Origin: Streptomyces sp. NBC_01717
GTDB taxonomy: Bacteria; Actinomycetota; Actinomycetes; Streptomycetales; Streptomycetaceae
NCBI RefSeq assembly: GCF_036248255.1
Contig: NZ_CP109178.1
Span: forward strand, 3,782,001-3,846,000
DNA: 64,000 bases
Direction: 5' to 3'
Positions 16,155-23,283 of this stretch are shown one piece after another; the stretch's first letter is position 1; every line of letters begins with the position of its first letter. Under the pieces are notes generated by a model. The model was not told where the DNA came from and searched no databases. It saw nothing but the letters and a program-made list of their open reading frames with translations. The position numbers and the translations under genes are program-made.

Positions 16155-17459
16155 TTGGCCGCCGACCACCCGGTCACCCCGGCTGGACTCGCCGAACTCG
16201 CCGGACTTTCCGACGAACGGGTCGACCACCGCTTCAAGGCACTCCCGCCCGACGCGGACGGCCTGACCGTCGGCGCCCTGGCCGCCGAACGCCGCAACCT
16301 CTTCACCGGCGGCTTCACCACCCCGGTCCTCGCCCTGTCCGCCGAGTCGGTCGAGCACAACCTCGCCCTCCTGGAGACGTACGCGGAACGCCACGGCCTC
16401 GCGTTCGCCCCGCACGGCAAGACCTCCATGTCCCCGCAGCTCTTCGCCGACCAGCTGAAGCGCGGCGCGTGGGGCATCACCGCGGCCGTTCCGCACCAGG
16501 CGCGGGTCTACCGGGCGTACGGCATCCAGCGGATCTTCCTCGCCAACGAGCTCGTCGACCCGGTGGCGCTGCGCTGGCTGGCCGGTGAGCTGGCGGATGA
16601 CCCGGAGTTCCGCTTCGTCTGTTACGTGGACTCGGTGCGCGGTGTCGAGCTGATGGACGAGGCCCTGCGCGCCGCGGGCACCTCCCGTCCGGTGGATGTC
16701 GTGGTGGAGCTGGGCGCGGGCGAGGGTGCCCGCACCGGTGCGCGCACCGAGGCCGACTGCGCGGCGGTCGCCGACGCGGTGGCTTCGACGGGGACCCTGC
16801 GGCTGGTGGGCGTCGCCGGCTACGAGGGCGAGGTGCCGGACGCGTCACCGGAGCGCGTACGGGAATGGCTGCGCCGGCTCGTCGCGCTGGCCGCGGACTT
16901 CGACAAGGCGGGCCGGTTCTCCGGTGCGGACGCGGTTCTGGTCAGCGCGGGCGGCAGCGCGTGGTTCGACGCGGTGGCCGAGGTCTTCACGGAGATCCCC
17001 GAACTCTCCGCACCGGTGGTGAAGTTGCTGCGCTCAGGTGCGTACGTCTCGCACGACGACGGTCACTACCGGCGGCTCACGCCGTTCAACCGGGTGTCCG
17101 AGGAGGGAACGCTGCAGCCGGCCTTCCGGCTCTGGGCGCAGGTCCTGTCGCGCCCCTCCGCCGAGCAGGCGTTCCTCAACGCGGGGAAGCGGGACGCGGC
17201 GTACGACCTCGACCTCCCGGAGGCGCAGGTGATCCGGTCCGGGCGCGACGGTTCGGTGCGGGCGGCGACGGGGGTCACGGTCACGGGGCTGTCGGACCAG
17301 CACACGTGGGTGCGGACCGAGGCGGGGGCGGAGCTCGAGGTCGGCGACTGGGTGGGGATGGGGCTTTCGCATCCGTGCACATCGTTCGACAAGTGGCAGC
17401 TGATTCCGCTGGTCGAGGCGGACGGCACGGTCACGGACTACATCCGCACGTTCTTCTGA
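16155..17459 (+). CDS. PLP-dependent amino-acid deaminase, D-serine dehydratase-like fold
   Basis: A 434-residue enzyme of the alanine racemase N-domain / D-serine dehydratase (DSD1) superfamily. The TTG at 16155 has AGGAGG five bases upstream and is preferred over an in-frame ATG at 16122 that falls inside the operator palindrome. The PLP lysine is in APHGKTSMSPQ (about residues 87-97). The C-terminal beta domain has GLSHPCTSFDKW, where His and Cys match the metal site of fold-type III dehydratases. Known relatives dehydrate D-serine or D-threonine; the cluster suggests D-glucosaminate as substrate, giving 2-keto-3-deoxygluconate and ammonia (inference). The deacylase gene follows after a hairpin. 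Confidence 0.85.
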   Translation: MAADHPVTPAGLAELAGLSDERVDHRFKALPPDADGLTVGALAAERRNLFTGGFTTPVLALSAESVEHNLALLETYAERHGLAFAPHGKTSMSPQLFADQLKRGAWGITAAVPHQARVYRAYGIQRIFLANELVDPVALRWLAGELADDPEFRFVCYVDSVRGVELMDEALRAAGTSRPVDVVVELGAGEGARTGARTEADCAAVADAVASTGTLRLVGVAGYEGEVPDASPERVREWLRRLVALAADFDKAGRFSGADAVLVSAGGSAWFDAVAEVFTEIPELSAPVVKLLRSGAYVSHDDGHYRRLTPFNRVSEEGTLQPAFRLWAQVLSRPSAEQAFLNAGKRDAAYDLDLPEAQVIRSGRDGSVRAATGVTVTGLSDQHTWVRTEAGAELEVGDWVGMGLSHPCTSFDKWQLIPLVEADGTVTDYIRTFF

Positions 17460-17480
17460 TCCTTGCGGGGCCGACTCCCA

Positions 17481-17522
17481 CCACTCCGCCCCTTCCCGAA
17501 ACCGGGCGAAGGGGCGGGGTGG
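17481..17522 (+). terminator. GC-rich hairpin between deaminase and deacylase genes
   Basis: CCACTCCGCCCCTTC (17481-17495) pairs with GAAGGGGCGGGGTGG (17508-17522) with one G-U pair, and a short inner CCCG/CGGG stem closes the loop. It sits 21 bases after the deaminase stop. It may be a partial terminator or a message-stabilising structure, since the downstream deacylase has no obvious promoter of its own. Confidence 0.6.
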
Positions 17523-17562
17523 GGTGGGGGAAGCGACACCGTCACCGAAAGGCTGCACACCC

Positions 17563-19176
17563 ATGGACCTCGTCATCCGCAACGCCGGCGTCATCGACGG
17601 CACCGGCGCTCCCACCTACCGGGCCGATGTCGGAATCGCCGAAGGCCGGATCGCCGAGATCCACCCCGAGGGCGCCCCGGGACCCCGCCCCACCGCCACC
17701 CGCACCCTCGACGCCGCCGGCCTCGCCCTCTCCCCAGGTTTCATCGACATGCACGCCCACAGCGACCTGGCCCTTCTCCGCGATCCGGAGCACAGCGCGA
17801 AGGCCGCCCAGGGCGTCACCCTGGAAGTCCTCGGCCAGGACGGCCTGTCGTACGCCCCGGTCGACGACCGCACCCTCACCGAGGTACGGAAGGCGATCAC
17901 CGGCTGGAACGGCGACGGTTCGGACGTCGACTTCGACTGGCGCACGGTCGGCGAATACCTGGACCGCCTCGACCGCAACTTCGGCGGCCAGGGCATCGCG
18001 GTCAACGCCGCATACCTCATCCCGCAGGGCACGGTCCGGATGTACGCGGTCGGCTGGGACGACCGCCCGGCCACCGACGCCGAGCTGACCCGGATGAAGG
18101 AACTCGTGGCCCAGGGCATGACGGAGGGCGCGGTCGGCATGTCGTCCGGCCTCACCTACACCCCGGGCATGTACGCCAAGGACGCCGAACTCACCGAACT
18201 GTGCCGGGTCGTGGCGGAGCACGGCGGCTACTACTGCCCGCACCACCGCTCGTACGGCGCGGGTGCACTCGCCGCGTACGAGGAGATGGTGCAGCTCACC
18301 CGTGACGCCGGCTGCCCCCTCCATCTCGCCCACGCCACCATGAACTTCGGCGTGAACAAGGGCAGGGCCCCCGAGCTGATCGACCTCCTGGACCGGGCCA
18401 TCGCCGCGGGCGCCGACATCTCCCTCGACACCTACCCCTACACCCCCGGCTCCACGACGCTCGTCGCGATGCTGCCGAGCTGGGCGAGCGAGGGCGGACC
18501 CGAGTCGGTCCTCACGCGCCTCGCGGACGACGGGACGGCGGAGCGGATCCGGCACCACATGGAGGTGCTCGGTTCGGACGGCTGTCACGGGGTGCCGATC
18601 GAGTGGGACACGATCGAGATCTCCGGTGTCAGCGTGCCGGAGCTCGCCGGACATGTCGGCCGTACGGTCGCCGAGTCCGCGCGGCTGCGCGGCGAGGAGC
18701 CCTGGGTCACCGCCCGCCGCCTGCTCGTCGACGACCGGCTCGGCACGACGATCCTCCAGCACGTGGGCCACGAGGAGAACGTCCGGCAGATCATGCGGCA
18801 CCGCGTCCACACGGGCGGCAGCGACGGCATCCTCCAGGGCGACAAGCCGCACCCGCGGGCGTACGGCACATTCCCGCAGTATCTCGGCCGGTACGCACGG
18901 GAGTTGGGCATCCTCCCGCTGGAGGAGTGCGTCGCCCACCTCACCTCGCGCCCCGCAGCCCGGCTGCGTCTGCCCGACCGGGGGTACGTCCGCGAGGGCT
19001 ACCGCGCCGACCTCGTCCTCTTCGACCCGGAGACGGTGGCGGCGGGCTCGACGTTCGAGGAGCCGCGCACGTTGCCGGTGGGCATCCCGCACGTCCTGAT
19101 CGACGGCCGCTTCGTCATCGAGGACGGCAGGCGGACTTCCGTCCTGGCGGGGCGGGCGGTCCGGTCGACGCCGTAG
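17563..19176 (+). CDS. N-acyl-D-amino-acid deacylase-type amidohydrolase
   Basis: A 537-residue metal-dependent amidohydrolase; the ATG giving MDLVIRNAG has GAAAGG about 11 bases upstream. The N- and C-terminal strands form the small beta domain. Metal ligands visible are HAH in GFIDMHAHSD (about residues 64-66), histidines in PHHRSYGAG and LAHATMNFG, and the late aspartate in GSDGILQGDKPHPRAYGTFP. The position that is NCG with a metal-bridging cysteine in classical D-aminoacylases reads GQDG here (about residue 93), so it is a distinct subgroup. In context it could remove the acetyl group of N-acetyl-D-glucosaminate. An ordinary D-aminoacylase role is the alternative. Confidence 0.87.
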   Translation: MDLVIRNAGVIDGTGAPTYRADVGIAEGRIAEIHPEGAPGPRPTATRTLDAAGLALSPGFIDMHAHSDLALLRDPEHSAKAAQGVTLEVLGQDGLSYAPVDDRTLTEVRKAITGWNGDGSDVDFDWRTVGEYLDRLDRNFGGQGIAVNAAYLIPQGTVRMYAVGWDDRPATDAELTRMKELVAQGMTEGAVGMSSGLTYTPGMYAKDAELTELCRVVAEHGGYYCPHHRSYGAGALAAYEEMVQLTRDAGCPLHLAHATMNFGVNKGRAPELIDLLDRAIAAGADISLDTYPYTPGSTTLVAMLPSWASEGGPESVLTRLADDGTAERIRHHMEVLGSDGCHGVPIEWDTIEISGVSVPELAGHVGRTVAESARLRGEEPWVTARRLLVDDRLGTTILQHVGHEENVRQIMRHRVHTGGSDGILQGDKPHPRAYGTFPQYLGRYARELGILPLEECVAHLTSRPAARLRLPDRGYVREGYRADLVLFDPETVAAGSTFEEPRTLPVGIPHVLIDGRFVIEDGRRTSVLAGRAVRSTP

Positions 19177-19204
19177 CCTCCCCCGCCGGCGCCGCCGCCG
19201 GCAT

Positions 19205-19494
19205 GCGGCTGACGGTGCTCCGAACCCTTCCGCCCGCTCCTTCGCCCAGGCCAGGTCCTCGTCGGTCGGGGCGTCGTCCTGGGTCAGCGCGCGCCGCCAG
19301 TAGCCACTGAACTCCACCGTCGGCCGGGCCGGCCCGCGCTCCTCGACCAGGTGGCGGCGCAGCGCCCGTACCGCCCCCGACTCCCCTGCCAGCCACGCGG
19401 CCCCCACCGCCGCCTCACCGGGCAGCTCCGCCACCCGGACCGCGTCGACCAGAGTCCGCCCCGGGCCGCCCGCCCGGTACTGGGCCCGCACGAG
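19205..19494 (-). pseudogene. Siderophore-interacting protein gene, 3' remnant
   Basis: On the minus strand the frame encodes the C-terminal part of a siderophore-interacting (ferric-siderophore reductase) protein: RTLVDAVRVAELP, AAWLAGESGAVRALRRHL, ARPTVEFSGYWRRALTQDDAPTDEDLAWAKERAEGF. These blocks are the end of the NAD-binding half of the family. The FAD-binding N-terminal two thirds are missing: homology stops near 19494, where a TetR remnant starts on the other strand. No proper stop codon remains near 19200; the frame reads on antisense to the deacylase end. No start codon or ribosome site precedes it. Limits are approximate. Confidence 0.75.
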
Positions 19495-19881
19495 TACGCC
19501 GGTCTCAACACCCTCGTACGCCTGCTGTACGGAACCGGGCTCGACGCGCACGTCCTGCGGCGGCTGATCGGCACGCTCTTCCACTTCGTACGGGGCTCGG
19601 CGCAGACGGTCTCCGAGTCCCGGCAGGCCGCGGCCGTGACGGGCCAGTCCGACGAGGAGTGGTGGTCCGCCCGGTCGGCGCTGCTCGGCGAGGTGGCACC
19701 CGACTTCGCCGACCGCTTCCCGGACGTCGGCCGGCTGGAGAGCGAGAGCGCCCCCGAGCCACCGCCCGCCGACGACCCGGTCCCCTACCTGGAGCGCCAG
19801 GCCCGGGAGACGTTCACCGTCGGGCTCGGCGTGCTGCTGGACGGGATCGAGGCGGCGGTACGACGCGCGGCTGCGCCGTGA
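19480..19881 (+). pseudogene. TetR-family regulator gene, 3' remnant
   Basis: On the plus strand the frame encodes about 130 residues matching the ligand-binding C-terminal half of a TetR regulator: PHEYAGLNTLVRLLYGTGLDAHVLRRLIGTLFHFVRG, then DEEWWSARSALL and a final amphipathic helix before a TGA at 19879-19881. The DNA-binding N-terminus is absent; upstream codons read antisense through the siderophore-protein remnant. With that remnant it describes one deletion that removed both 5' ends of a divergent pair. The left limit is approximate. Confidence 0.72.
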
Positions 19882-19918
19882 GGCCCGGGGGTCCGGGTCC
19901 CACGGCGCACCTCACCGA

Positions 19919-20788
19919 CTACGGCTTGGGCAGGGTGCACCCGGCCCGGTTGAGGTCGATCCTGCTGGCGGTGCCGATGCACGGCACGATGCCATAGGTC
20001 TCCTGGGCGTAGTTGATGCCCTGGCGGACCGTCACATTGCCGCTCTCGTCGACCTCGCACGGGTTGTTGTCCGTGCACTGCTGCCCGTCCTCGTTACCGG
20101 TGTTGTTGACGGCGACGACCTTGCCGGTCGCGTTGTCGATCACCGGGGAGCCGGACGTGCCGCCGATGGTCTGGCAGGCGGAGGTGTAGCGGACCGAGTC
20201 CTTCCAGGTCCACTCGCCCTCCTTGAGGCGGTAGACGAAGCCGTCGACATTGCAGCTGTACGTACGCTTCCAGTAGCCGGAGACGACCGTGATCGCGGTG
20301 CCCTGGACCGGATGCGCGGCGTTGAGCTCCAGCGCCTTGATGCCGTAGGTGCTCTCGATCTGCGCGTAGGTACGGGTGAGTTGGTACAGCGAGATGTCGG
20401 TGTCGGTCATCGTCCCGTACGCGATCTTGCTGGCGCGCAGGGTGCCGACGCCGGTGCCGGCGGAGTTCAGCAGGGTGAAGCTGCGGGTGGACGACCGGTT
20501 CATGACGACCTCACCCGGGCCCGGGAAGCCGGTCTCCATGCAGTGCCCGTTGGAGAGTACGAGGGCCGGGTCGGACGGCAGTGAAGCGGCGGTCCGGACG
20601 ACGGAGCCGGAACAGTTGCTGAGCGCGACGGTCCCGGCGAAGTTGACGGCTTTGGCCTTGACCGCCTGCGGCGCGGCCACCTTGGCCGTGGGCGCGGCCG
20701 CGTCGTGGCTCGTGGCCGCGACAGCGGGGGCCGTTCCCGCTCCGAGGAGCAGAACAGCGAAGAGTGCGCCGACGAGAGGCTTGTTCAT
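19919..20788 (-). CDS. Secreted trypsin-like serine protease
   Basis: A 289-residue exported S1-family protease homologue. The start is MNKPLVGALF, with AGGGG 8 bases upstream; residues 1 to about 25 are a signal peptide ending AVAA. The triad is visible as SNGHCM (His), DTDISLYQL (Asp) and GTSGSP (Ser nucleophile). Three or more cysteine pairs are likely (NCSG/HC, YSCN/SAC, QCTDNNPC, PCIG/GC). The C-terminus after ETYGIVPCIG resembles other streptomycete secreted trypsin-like proteins. It is transcribed alone, away from the DUF1801 gene. Confidence 0.9.
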   Translation of the reverse strand: MNKPLVGALFAVLLLGAGTAPAVAATSHDAAAPTAKVAAPQAVKAKAVNFAGTVALSNCSGSVVRTAASLPSDPALVLSNGHCMETGFPGPGEVVMNRSSTRSFTLLNSAGTGVGTLRASKIAYGTMTDTDISLYQLTRTYAQIESTYGIKALELNAAHPVQGTAITVVSGYWKRTYSCNVDGFVYRLKEGEWTWKDSVRYTSACQTIGGTSGSPVIDNATGKVVAVNNTGNEDGQQCTDNNPCEVDESGNVTVRQGINYAQETYGIVPCIGTASRIDLNRAGCTLPKP

Positions 20789-20889
20789 GTGGGGGTCCCC
20801 TCTGTGACCTCTATGACCGAAGGGTTCCTTCGGCTTTGTCATGCGCATTGTTAAGGGCATACCCGTGCGGAGCAAGAGCCTGTTTTCGG

Positions 20890-20940
20890 CCTAAGGACTT
20901 GTCCCGTGGATCCCTGGTGGATCACGGGACGGCCCTTAGG
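20890..20940. repeat. Long imperfect palindrome, possible MITE or IS-end remnant
   Basis: The 51 bases are bracketed by CCTAAGG (20890-20896) and CCTTAGG (20934-20940), with an inner pair GTCCCGTGGATCC and GGATCACGGGAC around a 5-base loop; one base is bulged. The stem is far longer than a usual operator and lies in the promoter region between the protease and DUF1801 genes. Sequences with an AAGGACTTGTCC end are familiar from streptomycete insertion-sequence termini (from memory), so a transposable remnant is possible; a terminator or operator is the alternative. Confidence 0.5.
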
Positions 20941-20948
20941 GTCGTCGC

Positions 20949-21314
20949 ATGGTGCAGAGCAAGGCGGAAGATGTCGACGGATACCTGGCCGAGATCCCGC
21001 AGGACCGCCGGGAGGCCCTGGGCAGGCTGCGGCAGATGTGCCGTCAGGAACTGAACGGGTTCGCCGAGGTGATGGCGTACGGGATGCCCGCCTACGAGCG
21101 CAACGGCGTCGGCGAGGTCGCCTTCGCCGGCCAGAAGAACTACATCTCCTTCTACTTGCTGCGCTCCGACGTCCGAGAGGCCTTCGCGGAGCGGCTGGCC
21201 GGATGCGACATGGGCAAGGCGTGCCTGCGCTTCCGGAAGCCGGAGAACATCGACTTCGACCTGGTGCGCGACCTGTTGCGGGCCACGGCGGCCGGACCGG
21301 GCACGGTCTGCTGA
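20949..21314 (+). CDS. DUF1801 (YdhG-type) protein
   Basis: A 121-residue cytosolic protein of the DUF1801 family, sometimes annotated as an iron chaperone by similarity to frataxin-fold proteins. Typical blocks are DVDGYLAEIPQDRREALGRLRQM, EVMAYGMPAYER and KNYISFYLL, with the conserved GMP turn. The start ATG lies only 8 bases after the large palindrome, with a weak AGGG as ribosome site. Function in Streptomyces is unknown. Confidence 0.85.
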   Translation: MVQSKAEDVDGYLAEIPQDRREALGRLRQMCRQELNGFAEVMAYGMPAYERNGVGEVAFAGQKNYISFYLLRSDVREAFAERLAGCDMGKACLRFRKPENIDFDLVRDLLRATAAGPGTVC

Positions 21315-21416
21315 GGAAGCTCCCGGGCTCTGGCGGGAGTCCGTGAAGCCCCCGCACCAGCCGGATCACCTCACGGCCGGAGACGTCCCGCCGTACCGAT
21401 TGCGTACGGTCGATCC

Positions 21417-22250
21417 ATGACGACCGACCACGAGTCCGCGCTCGACCTCGACGCGTACCTCGCCCGTATCGGCTGGACCGGCGAGCGGCTCCCCACCGTG
21501 GAGGTGCTGCGCTCCGTGCACCGCGCCCATGCGCTGGGCATCCCGTTCGAGAACCTGGACCCCGTACTCGGCAGCGCGCCCTCGCTCACGCTCGCAGACC
21601 TGGAGGCGAAGCTCGTACGCGGTGAGCGTGGCGGGTACTGCTACGAGCAGAACACCCTGCTCGCCGCCGCCCTGACCGCGCTGGGCTTCAAGATCACACT
21701 GCTCTGCGCCCGCGTGCTGCTGGGCGCCGCGCCCGGGGAGGTACGGCCCCGCACCCACATGCTCATGCGGGCCGAGGTGCCGGGTGAGCCGACCCCGCAT
21801 CTCGCCGACGTCGGCTTCGGTGCGGGCAGTTCGCTGCTGGAGCCGATCCCGCTGGTGGCGGACGCGGAGCTGCACGACGCCCCGCGTCGTCACCGGCTCG
21901 TCCACGCACCGCACGACGGCCCACTGGAGCTGTGGAAACTGCAGACGCACACCCCGGACGGGGAGTGGGAGGACCAGTACGCGTTCACGCTGGAGCCGTT
22001 CGAGGCGCCGGACTACGAGGTCATCAACTGGCACATCGCGACCAACCCGCGCTCCCCGTTCCAGCACCTGCTGTACGTCCAGCGCACCACCCCGGAAGCC
22101 CATCTCGCACTGGTGGGCCGCAGGCTCGTGGAGACCGCGCCGGACGGCACCCGCAAGGAGCGTGAGCTGGCGGACGGCGACGAGGTGCTGCGGGTCCTCG
22201 CGGCCGACTTCGGCATCCGCCTCCCGGAGGGCACCCGGCTGCCGGAGTGA
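21417..22250 (+). CDS. Arylamine N-acetyltransferase
   Basis: A 277-residue NAT-family enzyme that transfers acetyl from acetyl-CoA to arylamines or arylhydrazines, or acts in amide formation on aromatic amines. The Cys-His-Asp triad is present as C75 (RGGYCYEQN), H114 (RTHMLM) and D131 (LADVGFG). IPFENLDPVLG near residue 42 is the usual N-terminal block. Length and layout match bacterial NATs. It stands alone on the plus strand; a specific substrate cannot be read from context. Confidence 0.93.
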   Translation: MTTDHESALDLDAYLARIGWTGERLPTVEVLRSVHRAHALGIPFENLDPVLGSAPSLTLADLEAKLVRGERGGYCYEQNTLLAAALTALGFKITLLCARVLLGAAPGEVRPRTHMLMRAEVPGEPTPHLADVGFGAGSSLLEPIPLVADAELHDAPRRHRLVHAPHDGPLELWKLQTHTPDGEWEDQYAFTLEPFEAPDYEVINWHIATNPRSPFQHLLYVQRTTPEAHLALVGRRLVETAPDGTRKERELADGDEVLRVLAADFGIRLPEGTRLPE

Positions 22251-22361
22251 ACGCGCCGGGCAGCGGGCCGAGGGCTGCGGCTCATCCGGCCCGCCGCCCG
22301 CCCTCCCGGCGGGCCGTGCCGACCGCTTCGAGGCGAGGCCATCCGCGGGCACACCCCTCGG

Positions 22362-22673
22362 TCAGGCCGCGTGCGCTTCGAACCAGAGCGATCCCAGGTC
22401 ATGGCCAGGGGTGAGACGTACATCCGCGTCGAGAGCGGCCGCGAGGCGCCTGAGCAGTTCAACGGTCGGCGCCGTCCCGCCCTCTTCGATGCACTCGATG
22501 CCATCCTCGTCCATGCCACAACGCGCGGCCAGGTCGGCTGCGGTCAACCCGAGCGCGGTGCGCCGGTCGTAAAGGGCCTTACCGAAGGCAAGAGCCTCGC
22601 GAATGGCGATCCGTTCCGGGTCTTCCGTCTCGGCGCCCGTAGGAATCCAGCGATTGTGCTGCCCTGCCATCAC
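22362..22673 (-). CDS. XRE-family antitoxin (HigA-like)
   Basis: A 103-residue protein with a helix-turn-helix domain in its C-terminal two thirds (KALYDRRTALGLTAADLAARCGMDEDGIECIEEGG, TVELLRRLAAALD). It starts inside the stop codon of the toxin gene (ATGA overlap at 22670-22673), so the toxin-first order is that of higBA-type modules. It would bind and neutralise the toxin and repress the operon. Possible transcription from upstream of the toxin only. Confidence 0.85.
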   Translation of the reverse strand: MMAGQHNRWIPTGAETEDPERIAIREALAFGKALYDRRTALGLTAADLAARCGMDEDGIECIEEGGTAPTVELLRRLAAALDADVRLTPGHDLGSLWFEAHAA

Positions 22674-23035
22674 GCCTTCCTCTCATAGGTCTCGGTCACC
22701 GATCCATGATGCGCGCTTGCACAGACTTTCTGGGCTCGCACGGCCCGATCGATCTGGCCCTGCTCATGCTGCCTGCTCTTCCGGAACACAGTCAGCAGCA
22801 CGACGGTCCGAGTCGGAGTGATCCAATAGGTAACTCGAGGCGCCACGTCACGGAGACGAAGTCGCAGTTCCCACACCGGACCCTCAAGGTGGTCGGCCCA
22901 GGGGCCTCCCAGCTCAGGACCGAACTCCGCGAGCATCCCGGCCACCTCGTCCACTCTTTTGAAATCGTGGTCGCCGAGGGCTTCCAGCCACGCCCGTACC
23001 TCGGGCTCGATCTCGACGTCGTACGGCTCGTTCAC
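22670..23035 (-). CDS. RelE/HigB-type toxin
   Basis: A 121-residue toxin of the RelE/ParE superfamily, Gp49-like HigB branch. Typical segments are EPEVRAWLEALGDHDFKRVDEVAGMLAEFGP, GPWADHLEGPVWELRLR, and PRVTYWITPTRTVVLLTVFRKSRQ. Such toxins cut mRNA at the ribosome. The first in-frame ATG (MNEPYDVEI) is used. The gene overlaps its antitoxin by 4 bases. The pair sits between unrelated single genes and is likely horizontally acquired. Confidence 0.85.
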   Translation of the reverse strand: MNEPYDVEIEPEVRAWLEALGDHDFKRVDEVAGMLAEFGPELGGPWADHLEGPVWELRLRLRDVAPRVTYWITPTRTVVLLTVFRKSRQHEQGQIDRAVRAQKVCASAHHGSVTETYERKA

Positions 23036-23283
23036 ACGATGATCAACTCGACGCCGGGGGTCTCGGTCACCGCCTCCGCCTCCCTCACGTGGCGTATCTC
23101 ACCGGTCCGGCCCGTCACACCCCTATTCCAAGCCCGGCCCCCGCTCCCGCCCGGGGTTCGCACTGTCCGGGGCGGGGCGCACATGGCGATGGAAGACGCG
23201 GCTGGCGGGCGGCGCTACCCGGGTGGGTCAACCTGCGGGGAATCCCCGCGCAGCCGGTGAAACACCGCCGTAAGCTCGCTGAC

